Assembly: GCF_036884845.1 (NCBI RefSeq)
Contig: NZ_CP145732.1
Coordinates: forward strand, 1,674,001-1,738,000
DNA length: 64,000 nt
Reading direction: 5' to 3'
Origin: Pseudomonas sp. MAG733B
GTDB taxonomy: Bacteria > Pseudomonadota > Gammaproteobacteria > Pseudomonadales > Pseudomonadaceae
Shown here: positions 43,501 to 51,242 of the stretch, piece after piece
Numbering within the stretch: position 1 is the stretch's first letter
Layout: each line of letters begins with the position of its first letter
The notes under the pieces: model-generated
Told to the model about the DNA's origin: nothing
What the model saw: the letters and a program-made list of their open reading frames with translations, nothing else
Databases searched by the model: none
Made by a program: the position numbers and the translations under genes

Positions 43501-45176
43501 GGGGTGAGGTCGGGGTTCCACAACCGTGTCCGACCGTCGGGCGTTTGCACGGGTTTGAGCCCTTCGAAAAACGGCGAGAGTTTTGTCCGTGCAACGTTGC
43601 CCAGTGTCGCCCCAGCGGCGAACGCGCCCAACTGCACAACACTCTCCAGCACACCGATAGCTTGCTCGCCAGCCTCGGCCAAGCGACCTTCGGCCAGATC
43701 AACGATGCCCTCGACCACCTCGTCGGTCAGTTGATACGCGGTGTAGGCCAGCATCAGGGTGCCCAGGCCTGGTACGAACGGTATTGCCACCAGCAGCGCG
43801 GCGTTGAGCATGTCCGAAAGCATCTTCTCCAGATTGTCCCACCAGGCCCAGCGGGCCATGCGGTCGGCGTATTCGGTGGAGATCGCGATTTCCTTGGCAT
43901 CGTTGAGGATCTTGTTGAGTTTCTGCCGGTAGAAATAGGCCCACAGATCACCGTTGAACCTGGTCTGGCGATCGTCCTGAACCTTCGACAGACCGAATTG
44001 CAGATTGGGATTGTCCACAGGCGTTTCACGCCAGCTCGGCAGGTTGGTGCCGGGCGCGGCGGGGTGCCATTTGACTTTGCTCAGGCGCTCATTCAACCCC
44101 GCAAAAAAATGCCCGCGTTGTTGCTGGTCGACAAACTGGCTGAAGAACTGCTGGTAGCTTTCGGGCGACGAGCCATCGCGCAATTGCCGCGTCAGTTGCG
44201 CCATGAATTCGAGCGGCGACGCGTATTGTTTGAGCGGGTGCTGCGGATCATGGGGGATGTACGCGATCACCGGGACAGGGGCAATGGCAGTGGAGACATC
44301 GGGTGCGATCAGGACAACGCCGGTCAGGGATGCATCCATCATGCACAGGTTGTAATAGCCAACGGGTTGCCCCTGCCATTGCAGGTTTCTGCGGTCATCG
44401 AGCATGCCCTGCACGACCTCGTAGGCGTCCTGGTCAATGTCCTGTTTCATCAGCGCCATGCGTGCCGCTGCATTGAGCGTGCTCTTCTGACTGAGGATGA
44501 CTTTATGGCGCAACACGTTGTTGGCCACGCTGTTGCTGGAAAGCAAATACTCGTTCAGATGCTTTTCGTAGCGGGCGCCGAGGTCCAGTTCCCGGCACAG
44601 GGATTTGAACTGCTCAATGCTGATTTTGTGCTTGAGGCTTTTTACCGCGAAGTGTCCGGCGGCATTGGGACGGGTAATGAATTCGGAGTCGGTGCTGAAG
44701 GTCTCGCCGTCGGAAAAATTATGCAGCGCCGCGTCAAGCAAGGAGAGGGTGCGGCTGCGAGTGCCTGATCCGAAGTCATGCACCCACCACGGTGATTTCA
44801 CCGGCGCATACAGTCGCAGCCAGGTGTCCTCGACATCGTCCTCAACGCTATAGCGCTCCTTCAATGCCTGTTGCAACAGCGGCTTGGCAAAGGCCTTCAC
44901 ATCCTGCAAACCACGCAACGCCTTATCGACATCGTTTTGCGCGGTCCAGCCGAGCTTGACCGCATTCTTCAAGCTGCGGTGATCGGCTGGCGAAGCGTTT
45001 TTGTGCCATTCAGGAAGGCTGAGCCTGACGGTTTTCAGGGCGCTGGCGCGGGCCATGGAGGTGCTGCGCAGCCACGCGGGAATGGCCTTGCTGACCGTTT
45101 CGAAGTGAACGCTGGTATCGGATGGGGCAATTGAAGGCTGGGCAGATCCCTGGATCGCCTGGGGAAGATTGGGCAT
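40503..45176 (-). CDS. Giant effector with dermonecrotic-toxin domain, leucine-rich repeats and NEL-type E3 ubiquitin ligase
   Basis: A 1557-residue protein. About 1-560 is a dermonecrotic-toxin-like region (DUF6543) with a hydrophobic stretch near 454-489 (LVAIPFVPGLGTLMLAY). A short beta module near 575-635 (LNGQLFELKADPVTG) matches those in the toxin at 14891. About 1040-1180 are leucine-rich repeats (LRELSAKGCELTRLPENI; LERLRLSDNEI; LEILRLDENPL). About 1200-1557 is a NEL (IpaH/SspH-like) domain: the catalytic cysteine is in PVECADAGSQ (Cys1325, Cys-x-Asp motif), with YLAYQTGLAQRLGLP and the helical C-terminus. Such enzymes ubiquitinate host proteins after delivery into eukaryotic cells. 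No signal peptide, chaperone gene or secretion gene is adjacent. Target unknown. Confidence 0.85.
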   Translation of the reverse strand: MPNLPQAIQGSAQPSIAPSDTSVHFETVSKAIPAWLRSTSMARASALKTVRLSLPEWHKNASPADHRSLKNAVKLGWTAQNDVDKALRGLQDVKAFAKPLLQQALKERYSVEDDVEDTWLRLYAPVKSPWWVHDFGSGTRSRTLSLLDAALHNFSDGETFSTDSEFITRPNAAGHFAVKSLKHKISIEQFKSLCRELDLGARYEKHLNEYLLSSNSVANNVLRHKVILSQKSTLNAAARMALMKQDIDQDAYEVVQGMLDDRRNLQWQGQPVGYYNLCMMDASLTGVVLIAPDVSTAIAPVPVIAYIPHDPQHPLKQYASPLEFMAQLTRQLRDGSSPESYQQFFSQFVDQQQRGHFFAGLNERLSKVKWHPAAPGTNLPSWRETPVDNPNLQFGLSKVQDDRQTRFNGDLWAYFYRQKLNKILNDAKEIAISTEYADRMARWAWWDNLEKMLSDMLNAALLVAIPFVPGLGTLMLAYTAYQLTDEVVEGIVDLAEGRLAEAGEQAIGVLESVVQLGAFAAGATLGNVARTKLSPFFEGLKPVQTPDGRTRLWNPDLTPYQQPDVGLPTQLKPDGAGIYQHQGQQILRLNGQLFELKADPVTGQYRIKHPQRSNAYAPTLRHNSQGAWVSETENPRNWEGTPLMRRIGHTTDAFSDEQLERIRLISATKETALRRMHMENAPPPPLLIDTLQNLGAPVARIAQSANIASLFSEFPGLPEAVAEKIYYGATASERQQIAQNQRLPLRMKTQARELLFETQAVRAAQGLYNDALINVDTERLVLGSLRINTDTFGSLRIEIRQGTFDGELRCSAGPENARQVRVMIHEPSGKYQVRDAAGLPIHDADGFLPALLHAMGQEGQSALGYRPGDGEFFREWIIAKTAPPSERRTVLAMPPVRPVAEHETMLLVRGGGVSREARTLHERIQDLHQNFSEREVDTFANALIEQGQPLSVIEQQAQDLQELREILNTWEYRQPDELIHRSDGFRDGGGRRICEALIDCFERNNTDLGNRTDPMSYSLDLSPKTLPLDLETWWSRRPDLEKFLHKVTVLKLDNTRFSGKANGLLSAFPNLRELSAKGCELTRLPENIGAMHRLERLRLSDNEIVLDAPAVEQLKHLTYLEILRLDENPLGRVVDISRMPRLKVVGLRDTVITTWPKGTLSKTRPRGFLLDLRDNPISLIPEVVPGSPQAWVVARTRLDVGNLSESNQMRYQEIRRSMALPPEPIVPSNSQGQWVVNSNYSADLWNDVPGWGVDRANIWSELGDEPRAVRFMTVLLESQDSADYRAGGQAREQLLQRVWRMLDAIYVDSDLREKLFTMAIAPVECADAGSQLFNHMGIQVLAYEAHAYSTDPAQLEQKLVTLAKGAARLEQVNDIARADVASRGGNPDEVEVYLAYQTGLAQRLGLPWQSEGMLYRRVSGVTDAMIDQAYDTVLALGEGDGLVNRMLEQDFWETHLHERYPTRMESNKRRYQDLSDQLETLRITQHEWVESTSGARKAELREQLQSLMNGLPAADTVVFADEPISEARYDGLLVDLGDQEKELARRLTRAALRKVGQ

Positions 45177-45346
45177 TGCATGATCGTCCGTTGATCAGTA
45201 TGGAACGACCAGACTAGGCAAATGGCATGCGCGAAAAAAGCTCAAAAAATGGTTGGTAAAAGTGTGGGAGGCGCTATGACGCTCACAAAATCAGGGAGTG
45301 AAAAATATATATTTACCGCCATTGCGCCCCAAATGTTGAACCTTGC

Positions 45347-48300
45347 TCAACGAACAGCCGTCCTCGTGTTTGGCTCGCACATCGTGTGCGTACCCGGTTG
45401 CAGATACGGCGTCAGAATCGGTGCCATCCCCTTGAGCACCTGCACCGGTAACGCCGAGGTGAAGGTGAAGTTTTCCGCCGAGCGTCCCGGTACGAACGCG
45501 GTCAGCGTGCCGAAGTGGGTATCGCCGATGTAGAACACGAATGTAGCTGTGCGGTTGAGGGATTTCGAACTGAGAATTCGCCCGCCCGAGCCGATGGCTT
45601 CGATACGGTTGTCGCCGGTACCGGTCTTGCCGCCCATGGCCAGCGGTGTGCCGTCGGGTAATTTGAAACTGCCCGAAACCCGTCTTGCGGTGCCGGCGTC
45701 GACGACTTGCGAGAGGGCTTCGCGCATGGCGGTGGCGACTTCGGATGGCATCACCCGTTTGCCGGCATCCGGGTCGTTGATCAATTGGGTTTCATATGGC
45801 GTGTTCGCGGCGAAATGCAGGCTGTCGATGCGCAGCGTCGGCATGCGCACACCGTCGTTGAGGATGGTGCCGATCAGCTCGGCCAGGGCTGCCGGACGGT
45901 CGCCAGAGCTACCGATGGCGGTGGCCAGCGACGGCACCAGATGGTCGAACGGGTAACCGACTTTTTGCCAGCGCTGGTGAATGTCGAGGAACGCCTCGAT
46001 CTCCAGCATGGTGCGGATGCGGTTGTCGCGGGCGCCTTTGTGTCGGCTCTTGAACAGCCAGCTGTAGACCTCCTGGCGTTCGAATTGACTGGCTTTGACG
46101 ATGTCCTTGAAGGTGGCGTCGGGGTGGGTCAGCAAGTAGCCCATCATCCACAGGTCCAGCGGGTGCACTTTGGCGATGAAGCCCTGATCAGGCAGGTCGT
46201 AAGTGCCGGGGCCATAGGCATCGTAGAGCCGCACAAGGCGATCGTCGGTGAGCTTCTCGGTGAGCTTGGCGCCTGTCAGATGCGAGCGCACGAAGGTATT
46301 GAAGCTTTCCTGGCTGGCCCGCGGTAGCAAGTAACGGTGCACGGCGGCCAGGCGGATCGGCGTCGGGCGCATGCTGTCGAGGAACGTTTCGAGCCGCGCC
46401 TGGGTGTCCTTGTTGCGGTATTTTTTCCAGAACTTGAGCAGGAACGAGGTGCCTTCGCGGTCGGCAAACGAAGCCAGGTATTCCTGACGTCGCGGGTCGC
46501 GGTCGTCCTTGAGCAGTTCGGCACTGTTGCCTGGGCCGGAATAAGTGGTGTAGCGCACCAGGTCGCGCATCAGGCGTATGAAAGGCAGGTTAATCGATTC
46601 ACGCAGGGCGTCGCGCAGGGTCGGAAGGCGACCGTTGTCTTCCTTGCGGAAGTTATGGAACGTGTGCAAACCGCCACCGGTAAAAAACGCCTCGCCGGGG
46701 CTGGCGGAATATTTACGGTCCAGCGCGGCACTGAGCAAGGTCGGCAGGCTGCGGTCTTTGTTCTGGATCAGGTAGTCGACGACCCAACGGCTGAGGCGGT
46801 CCTGCTCCGGCACTTCGACTTTCTTCAGATCCGGGACGCTCATGTCGCCATATTTATCGTGCAACTCGGCGATGATTTGCAGGTAAGTGGTCATTACCCG
46901 CATTTTTGCGGTGGAGCCCAGTTCCAGTTTGCTGCCTTCGTTGATGTCGAACGGCTGGTCGGTGCTGTCGGTCTGTACCCGCACCCGCGAACCGTCCGGG
47001 GTCAGCTCGAACAAGGTGAAGCTGTAACGCACTTGGGTGGTGCTGGTGGGGGTCAGCAAGCGTTCGCCCATCAGGCCGATTTCGGTGGCATAGGCCGGGT
47101 CGGCGAGTTTTTTCAGGTAGGCAGTGGCCTGGGTTTGCAGTTCACCTTGCAGGGTGCTGGTAGCCGAGAGGTCGAGGCGGTCGAGGTCGTACAACGGACG
47201 GTTGAGCAAGCCTGCCAATCGACTGCGCGCAACGCTGATGCCTTTGTTGGTTTCGATCGGTTGCATGGTCGGCTGGGTCGCCCAGTCGCGGTAGGTGACT
47301 TTGCTGGCCAGTGCCGCAGCGGCGAACGGCGCATCGATCACGTTGTTCTGGGCCAGCAAGCGGATGTGGCTGTCGGTGAGTTCGGCCAGTTCATCGCGGC
47401 CCTTGGTCAGGTAATGGGAAGGACGGCGCTGGGCGATCATCAACGAGAGCATTTCGCGCAGGGCCAGACCTTTATCGGCCAGGCTTTTTGGATCCGTCGC
47501 CTCGCTGGCCAGGCGTTCGTTGGCCTGGTTGAAATCGGCGCCGTACCACACGCGCAACCCCTCGGCCATGCCGTGCACTTCACCGTGGCCTGGCACCGCT
47601 GATAGCGGCACGCTGTTGAGGTAGTCGCGCACGACATTCTGCCGGGCCTTCAGGGTGTCTGGGCCGTCCTGATAGGCGCGCACGCTGGCGGAAATCATCT
47701 GGCGGATCTTCTCGCCGCCAGACGCAGTCAAGCCATCGGGCGAATGCCGGTACTTCTCCAGTTGCGTCGCCAGTGTGCTGCCACCCGCCGATTGACCGGG
47801 CAGGTGCAGCATCTTGGCGATCTGGGTATACGCCGCCATGCCGAACCGTGGCCAATCCACCGCCGGGTTAGCCAAGGGTTGACGCGGGTCGAGCAGGAAG
47901 CGGTTTTCGATGAACAGCAGGCTGTTGACGACTACCGGCGGGATCGTGTCGAAGCTGGAATAAAGCTGTTGCGGATAATTGTATTGATACAGCGGTGCCG
48001 CCTTGCAATCGGTGATCGACAGACCGGCCTGGATCTTCTCCGAATAGGGTACGAAAAGGCCCTTGTCGGTGTAGTTCATCAACGCCGGGGAAAAACGCGT
48101 CTGGGCGGTGATCACGTAATCGCGCTTGAGCAATCTCGGCAGGAATTCGCCCAGCGAGCTGTAGCCCAGGCGCAGATCGAACGGGCCGGCACCGGGGTAG
48201 TGAATCGCGTCGCTGGGGCCGGGTTTGAGCTCATAACTCAGGGTTTTGGCAAACTTGCTGACTTCCCGGGACTGAAACCGCGACGTACGCATTTCCTTGG

Positions 48301-48481
48301 CGGCAGCCAGGCCTACGACAATCGCAATAATCAGCAGCAACAGCCAAAACGCCTTCCAGCCGTGCTTGACGCGGCTGCGAGGAGGTTTTTCAGGTAATGG
48401 CGCTTCATCCACACGTTCAGTCGGAACCACGGTTTTACTCGAATCGGTTTGCCATAAAGCGCCCATAGTCGACTGATCCAT
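45347..48481 (-). CDS. Bifunctional peptidoglycan glycosyltransferase/transpeptidase (class A PBP-like)
   Basis: A 1044-residue membrane protein with one N-terminal transmembrane helix (about 44-62). The GT51 transglycosylase part includes QSAGGSTLATQLEKY near 229. The transpeptidase part has all penicillin-binding motifs: STAK with Ser523, SIN with Ser629 and KTG with Lys952. The protein is longer than PBP1a, PBP1b or PBP1c and has large insertions between SIN and KTG, so it forms a separate group found in Pseudomonas. It probably has an accessory role in cell-wall growth. Confidence 0.87.
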   Translation of the reverse strand: MDQSTMGALWQTDSSKTVVPTERVDEAPLPEKPPRSRVKHGWKAFWLLLLIIAIVVGLAAAKEMRTSRFQSREVSKFAKTLSYELKPGPSDAIHYPGAGPFDLRLGYSSLGEFLPRLLKRDYVITAQTRFSPALMNYTDKGLFVPYSEKIQAGLSITDCKAAPLYQYNYPQQLYSSFDTIPPVVVNSLLFIENRFLLDPRQPLANPAVDWPRFGMAAYTQIAKMLHLPGQSAGGSTLATQLEKYRHSPDGLTASGGEKIRQMISASVRAYQDGPDTLKARQNVVRDYLNSVPLSAVPGHGEVHGMAEGLRVWYGADFNQANERLASEATDPKSLADKGLALREMLSLMIAQRRPSHYLTKGRDELAELTDSHIRLLAQNNVIDAPFAAAALASKVTYRDWATQPTMQPIETNKGISVARSRLAGLLNRPLYDLDRLDLSATSTLQGELQTQATAYLKKLADPAYATEIGLMGERLLTPTSTTQVRYSFTLFELTPDGSRVRVQTDSTDQPFDINEGSKLELGSTAKMRVMTTYLQIIAELHDKYGDMSVPDLKKVEVPEQDRLSRWVVDYLIQNKDRSLPTLLSAALDRKYSASPGEAFFTGGGLHTFHNFRKEDNGRLPTLRDALRESINLPFIRLMRDLVRYTTYSGPGNSAELLKDDRDPRRQEYLASFADREGTSFLLKFWKKYRNKDTQARLETFLDSMRPTPIRLAAVHRYLLPRASQESFNTFVRSHLTGAKLTEKLTDDRLVRLYDAYGPGTYDLPDQGFIAKVHPLDLWMMGYLLTHPDATFKDIVKASQFERQEVYSWLFKSRHKGARDNRIRTMLEIEAFLDIHQRWQKVGYPFDHLVPSLATAIGSSGDRPAALAELIGTILNDGVRMPTLRIDSLHFAANTPYETQLINDPDAGKRVMPSEVATAMREALSQVVDAGTARRVSGSFKLPDGTPLAMGGKTGTGDNRIEAIGSGGRILSSKSLNRTATFVFYIGDTHFGTLTAFVPGRSAENFTFTSALPVQVLKGMAPILTPYLQPGTHTMCEPNTRTAVR

Positions 48482-48574
48482 TCACGCAGATTGATCGGAC
48501 TTGTCTGAAGCTTAGTCGGTGGTTGGCGTTGGTGAAAAAATTGTGAGGATCCAACTATCGGCCAACTTCTGGAC

Positions 48575-48606
48575 CTGTGGCGCGGGAGCAAGCTCCCTCG
48601 CCACAA
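48575..48606. repeat. Single REP unit downstream of the RAYT gene
   Basis: One copy of the tgtggcgagggagcttgctc family in reverse orientation, 20 bases past the end of the RAYT gene (gene is leftward). Its companion family members lie on the other side at 49194-49329. Confidence 0.8.
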
Positions 48607-48625
48607 AGTCAGCAGAAGATTGTTG

Positions 48626-49084
48626 TCAGAGCCAGCAGGCATCCCAGAGCGGATAATCACCGATTTGTTCCACCAGTCCTGCACGTAGTGGATTAGCAAC
48701 GATGTAGCGGGCGAAAGGCCGTAAGTCTTCTCCATCGCGTATTGCCCGGTCGTGGTAGCCGGTTTGCCAGAATGCACCATTCCGATTCAATACCCGGTTG
48801 ATCGTCAATGTGCTACGGGACTTGGTGGTTTGCATGAGTTGCGCCAAGGTGCATTGTTCGATTTGGACGAGCCAATGGAAGTGGTCAGGCATGATCACCC
48901 AGGCAATCGAGTTCACTTTTTCCTGATCGTGAGCGCGTCTGAGTTCGGCTACTAACAAACGCCCCAGATTCCAATTGCTGAATATGGGGCGTCTCTGATG
49001 AACAACGGCAGTGATGAGATAGGCCCGGCCTGATTCGGAAAAACGTCCTTGGCGCAGTAAGTGTGAGTTTGGGTGGGGAAGCAT
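48626..49084 (-). CDS. REP-associated tyrosine transposase (RAYT, TnpA_REP)
   Basis: A 152-residue Y1-type HUH endonuclease related to IS200/IS605 transposases. The metal-binding motif is MPDHFHW (His68, His70) and the likely nucleophile is Tyr110 in TGYHDRAIR. RAYTs bind and cut REP sequences and are thought to spread them. The gene is complete, and it is flanked by REP units of one family (48575-48606 and 49194-49329), as expected for RAYT loci. The same REP family occurs at several other sites in the window. Confidence 0.92.
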   Translation of the reverse strand: MLPHPNSHLLRQGRFSESGRAYLITAVVHQRRPIFSNWNLGRLLVAELRRAHDQEKVNSIAWVIMPDHFHWLVQIEQCTLAQLMQTTKSRSTLTINRVLNRNGAFWQTGYHDRAIRDGEDLRPFARYIVANPLRAGLVEQIGDYPLWDACWL

Positions 49085-49193
49085 TCCTTGCGTCCTTTTG
49101 CTGAGGCTTCTTCTGAATCTAGTTGCTCACCGGACTACATGCAGTTGCAACGTTTGTGGGAGAAGTCCGAAATCTCTACAGGAAAGCAAGCTC

Positions 49194-49329
49194 CTGTGGC
49201 GAGGGAGCTTGCTCCCGCTGGGCTGCGTAGCGGCCCCAAATTCTGCAATTGGAATTTGTCTGAATAAACCGGTTGTCTGGATTTGCGACTGCTGCGCAGC
49301 CGAGCGGGAGCAAGCTCCCTCGCCACAGG
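49194..49329. repeat. REP doublet (family tgtggcgagggagcttgctccc) upstream of RAYT
   Basis: Inverted pair with inner ctgcgtagcgg / ctgctgcgcagc palindromes, 110 bases upstream of the RAYT start. Confidence 0.9.
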
Positions 49330-49700
49330 GATTGATGCAAGCTGGAAGTGCTGATTTAGACGTTTCCAGTGGGTAAATATGGTCCACGTGGGGACATGAC
49401 GCTGCACCAATACCGTGCAATACTCGCCACCGCCTCCAATAGCGAAAAATCCTACAAACCCCAGACAATCCTTCTCCGTAAATCCCGATTTAATCGCGAG
49501 TTACACCTGATTTTTGTGGTTTATAGAGTGAAAACCGCTTGCGGCAGCTTTTTATACTGCACACCCGCTGATCTCGCAGGTTTCCATCCTGCGAGACGGT
49601 TCTGCCCACGAGGCAGGCCCGGTTACGGCAAGCCATGGCTTATCGGTCAACGCTTCGCCACTCGGTGGTCATATCCAATAACAAGACGAGGTTGTACCCC
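49330..49700 (+). other. Long leader of the amino-acid permease gene with several hairpins
   Basis: About 370 bases with no credible gene. It contains a TATACT hexamer (49553-49558), then three inverted repeats in a row: ctcgcagg-7-cctgcgag (49573-49595), ctgcc-5-ggcag (49602-49616) and the palindrome aagccatggctt (49630-49641), before the permease ATG. The order suggests a structured 5' untranslated region. Confidence 0.5.
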
Positions 49701-51122
49701 ATGTCCGTAGGCAATCCTCTGCCCCACGGCGACACCGCTCAGGGCGGTCCGCTCAAACGCGAACTCGGCGAACGGCATATTCGCCTGATGGCGCTCGGTG
49801 CCTGTATCGGCGTCGGTCTGTTTCTTGGTTCGGCCAAGGCCATTGAAATGGCCGGCCCGGCGATCATGCTGTCTTACATCATCGGTGGTCTGGCGATCCT
49901 GGTGATCATGCGTGCGCTCGGTGAAATGGCCGTGCACAACCCGGTTGCCGGTTCGTTCAGCCGTTACGCCCAAGACTATCTCGGCCCGCTGGCCGGCTTC
50001 CTCACGGGTTGGAACTATTGGTTCCTGTGGCTGGTGACGTGTGTCGCGGAGATCACCGCCGTGGCGGTGTACATGGGTGTCTGGTTCCCCGAGGTGCCGC
50101 GCTGGATCTGGGCGCTGGCGGCGTTGGTCAGCATGGGCTCGATCAACCTGATCGCGGTCAAGGCCTTCGGTGAATTCGAGTTCTGGTTCGCCCTGATCAA
50201 GATCGTCACCATCATTGCGATGGTGTTCGGCGGTATCGGCGTCATCGCTTTCGGCTTCGGCAATGACGGCGTGGCGCTGGGGATTTCCAACCTGTGGGCG
50301 CACGGCGGCTTCATGCCTAACGGCGTGCAAGGCGTGTTGATGTCGCTGCAGATGGTCATGTTCGCCTATCTGGGCGTTGAGATGATCGGCCTGACTGCCG
50401 GTGAAGCGAAGAACCCGCAGAAGACCATTCCCGACGCAATCGGCTCGGTGTTCTGGCGGATTCTGCTGTTCTACGTCGGTGCGCTGTTCGTGATCCTGTC
50501 GATCTACCCGTGGAACGAAATCGGTACCCAAGGCAGTCCGTTCGTGATGACCTTCGAGCGTCTGGGCATCAAGACCGCTGCCGGCATCATCAACTTCGTG
50601 GTGATCACCGCAGCATTGTCGTCGTGCAACGGCGGCATCTTCAGCACCGGGCGCATGCTCTACAGCCTGGCGCAGAATGGTCAGGCTCCGGCCGGTTTCG
50701 CCAAGACCTCGAACAACGGCGTGCCGCGTCGCGCGTTGCTGCTGTCGATTGGTGCGTTGCTGCTGGGCGTGCTGCTCAACTACCTGGTGCCGGAGAAAGT
50801 CTTCATCTGGGTGACGGCGATTGCCACCTTCGGCGCGATCTGGACCTGGGTAATGATCCTGCTGGCCCAGCTGAAATTCCGCAAAGGCCTGAGTGCCAGT
50901 GAACGTGCCGGCCTGAAATACCGCATGTGGCTGTACCCGGTCAGCTCGTATCTGGCGCTGGCGTTCCTGGTGCTGGTGGTTGGCTTGATGGCGTACTTCC
51001 CGGACACCCGCGTGGCGCTGTATGTGGGCCCTGCGTTCCTGGTGTTGCTGACGGTGTTGTTCTACATGTTCAAGCTGCAACCGACCAATGTTTCGCAAGG
51101 TGCGGTGCGTTCGGCTCAATAA
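49701..51122 (+). CDS. Amino-acid permease (AAT family, ProY/CycA-like)
   Basis: A 473-residue inner-membrane protein with about twelve helices. The amino acid/proton symporter signature is seen in LKRELGERHIRLMALGACIG, followed by GVGLFLGSAKAIEMAGPA and the conserved IPDAIGSVFWRILLFY near 245. Start at 49701 fits the family; 22 further upstream codons are open but not conserved. Related transporters import proline, D-alanine, glycine or aromatic amino acids, and the substrate cannot be fixed here. It stands alone between REP elements. Confidence 0.87.
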   Translation: MSVGNPLPHGDTAQGGPLKRELGERHIRLMALGACIGVGLFLGSAKAIEMAGPAIMLSYIIGGLAILVIMRALGEMAVHNPVAGSFSRYAQDYLGPLAGFLTGWNYWFLWLVTCVAEITAVAVYMGVWFPEVPRWIWALAALVSMGSINLIAVKAFGEFEFWFALIKIVTIIAMVFGGIGVIAFGFGNDGVALGISNLWAHGGFMPNGVQGVLMSLQMVMFAYLGVEMIGLTAGEAKNPQKTIPDAIGSVFWRILLFYVGALFVILSIYPWNEIGTQGSPFVMTFERLGIKTAAGIINFVVITAALSSCNGGIFSTGRMLYSLAQNGQAPAGFAKTSNNGVPRRALLLSIGALLLGVLLNYLVPEKVFIWVTAIATFGAIWTWVMILLAQLKFRKGLSASERAGLKYRMWLYPVSSYLALAFLVLVVGLMAYFPDTRVALYVGPAFLVLLTVLFYMFKLQPTNVSQGAVRSAQ

Positions 51123-51141
51123 GCCTTTTTACATGACACCT

Positions 51142-51235
51142 TGTGGCGAGCGAGCTTGCTCGCGCTGGACTGCGCAGCAGTCCCATTTTTTGGGGCCGCT
51201 GCGCGACCCAGCGGGAGCAAGCTCCCTCGCCACAA
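51142..51235. repeat. REP doublet (family tgtggcgagggagcttgctccc)
   Basis: Inverted pair between the convergent permease and OpgC-like genes; the left unit is a variant (gcgagcgagcttgctcgcgc). Confidence 0.88.
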
Positions 51236-51242
51236 AAAACAC

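Noticed and set aside
42702..44768. Open frame opposite the NEL toxin (688 codons)
   Set aside because: Antisense shadow rich in Gln, His and Arg, without recognisable motifs.
49369..49710. Possible 113-codon gene before the permease
   Set aside because: Overlaps the permease start and the hairpin leader, with no conserved sequence seen; more likely untranslated leader.
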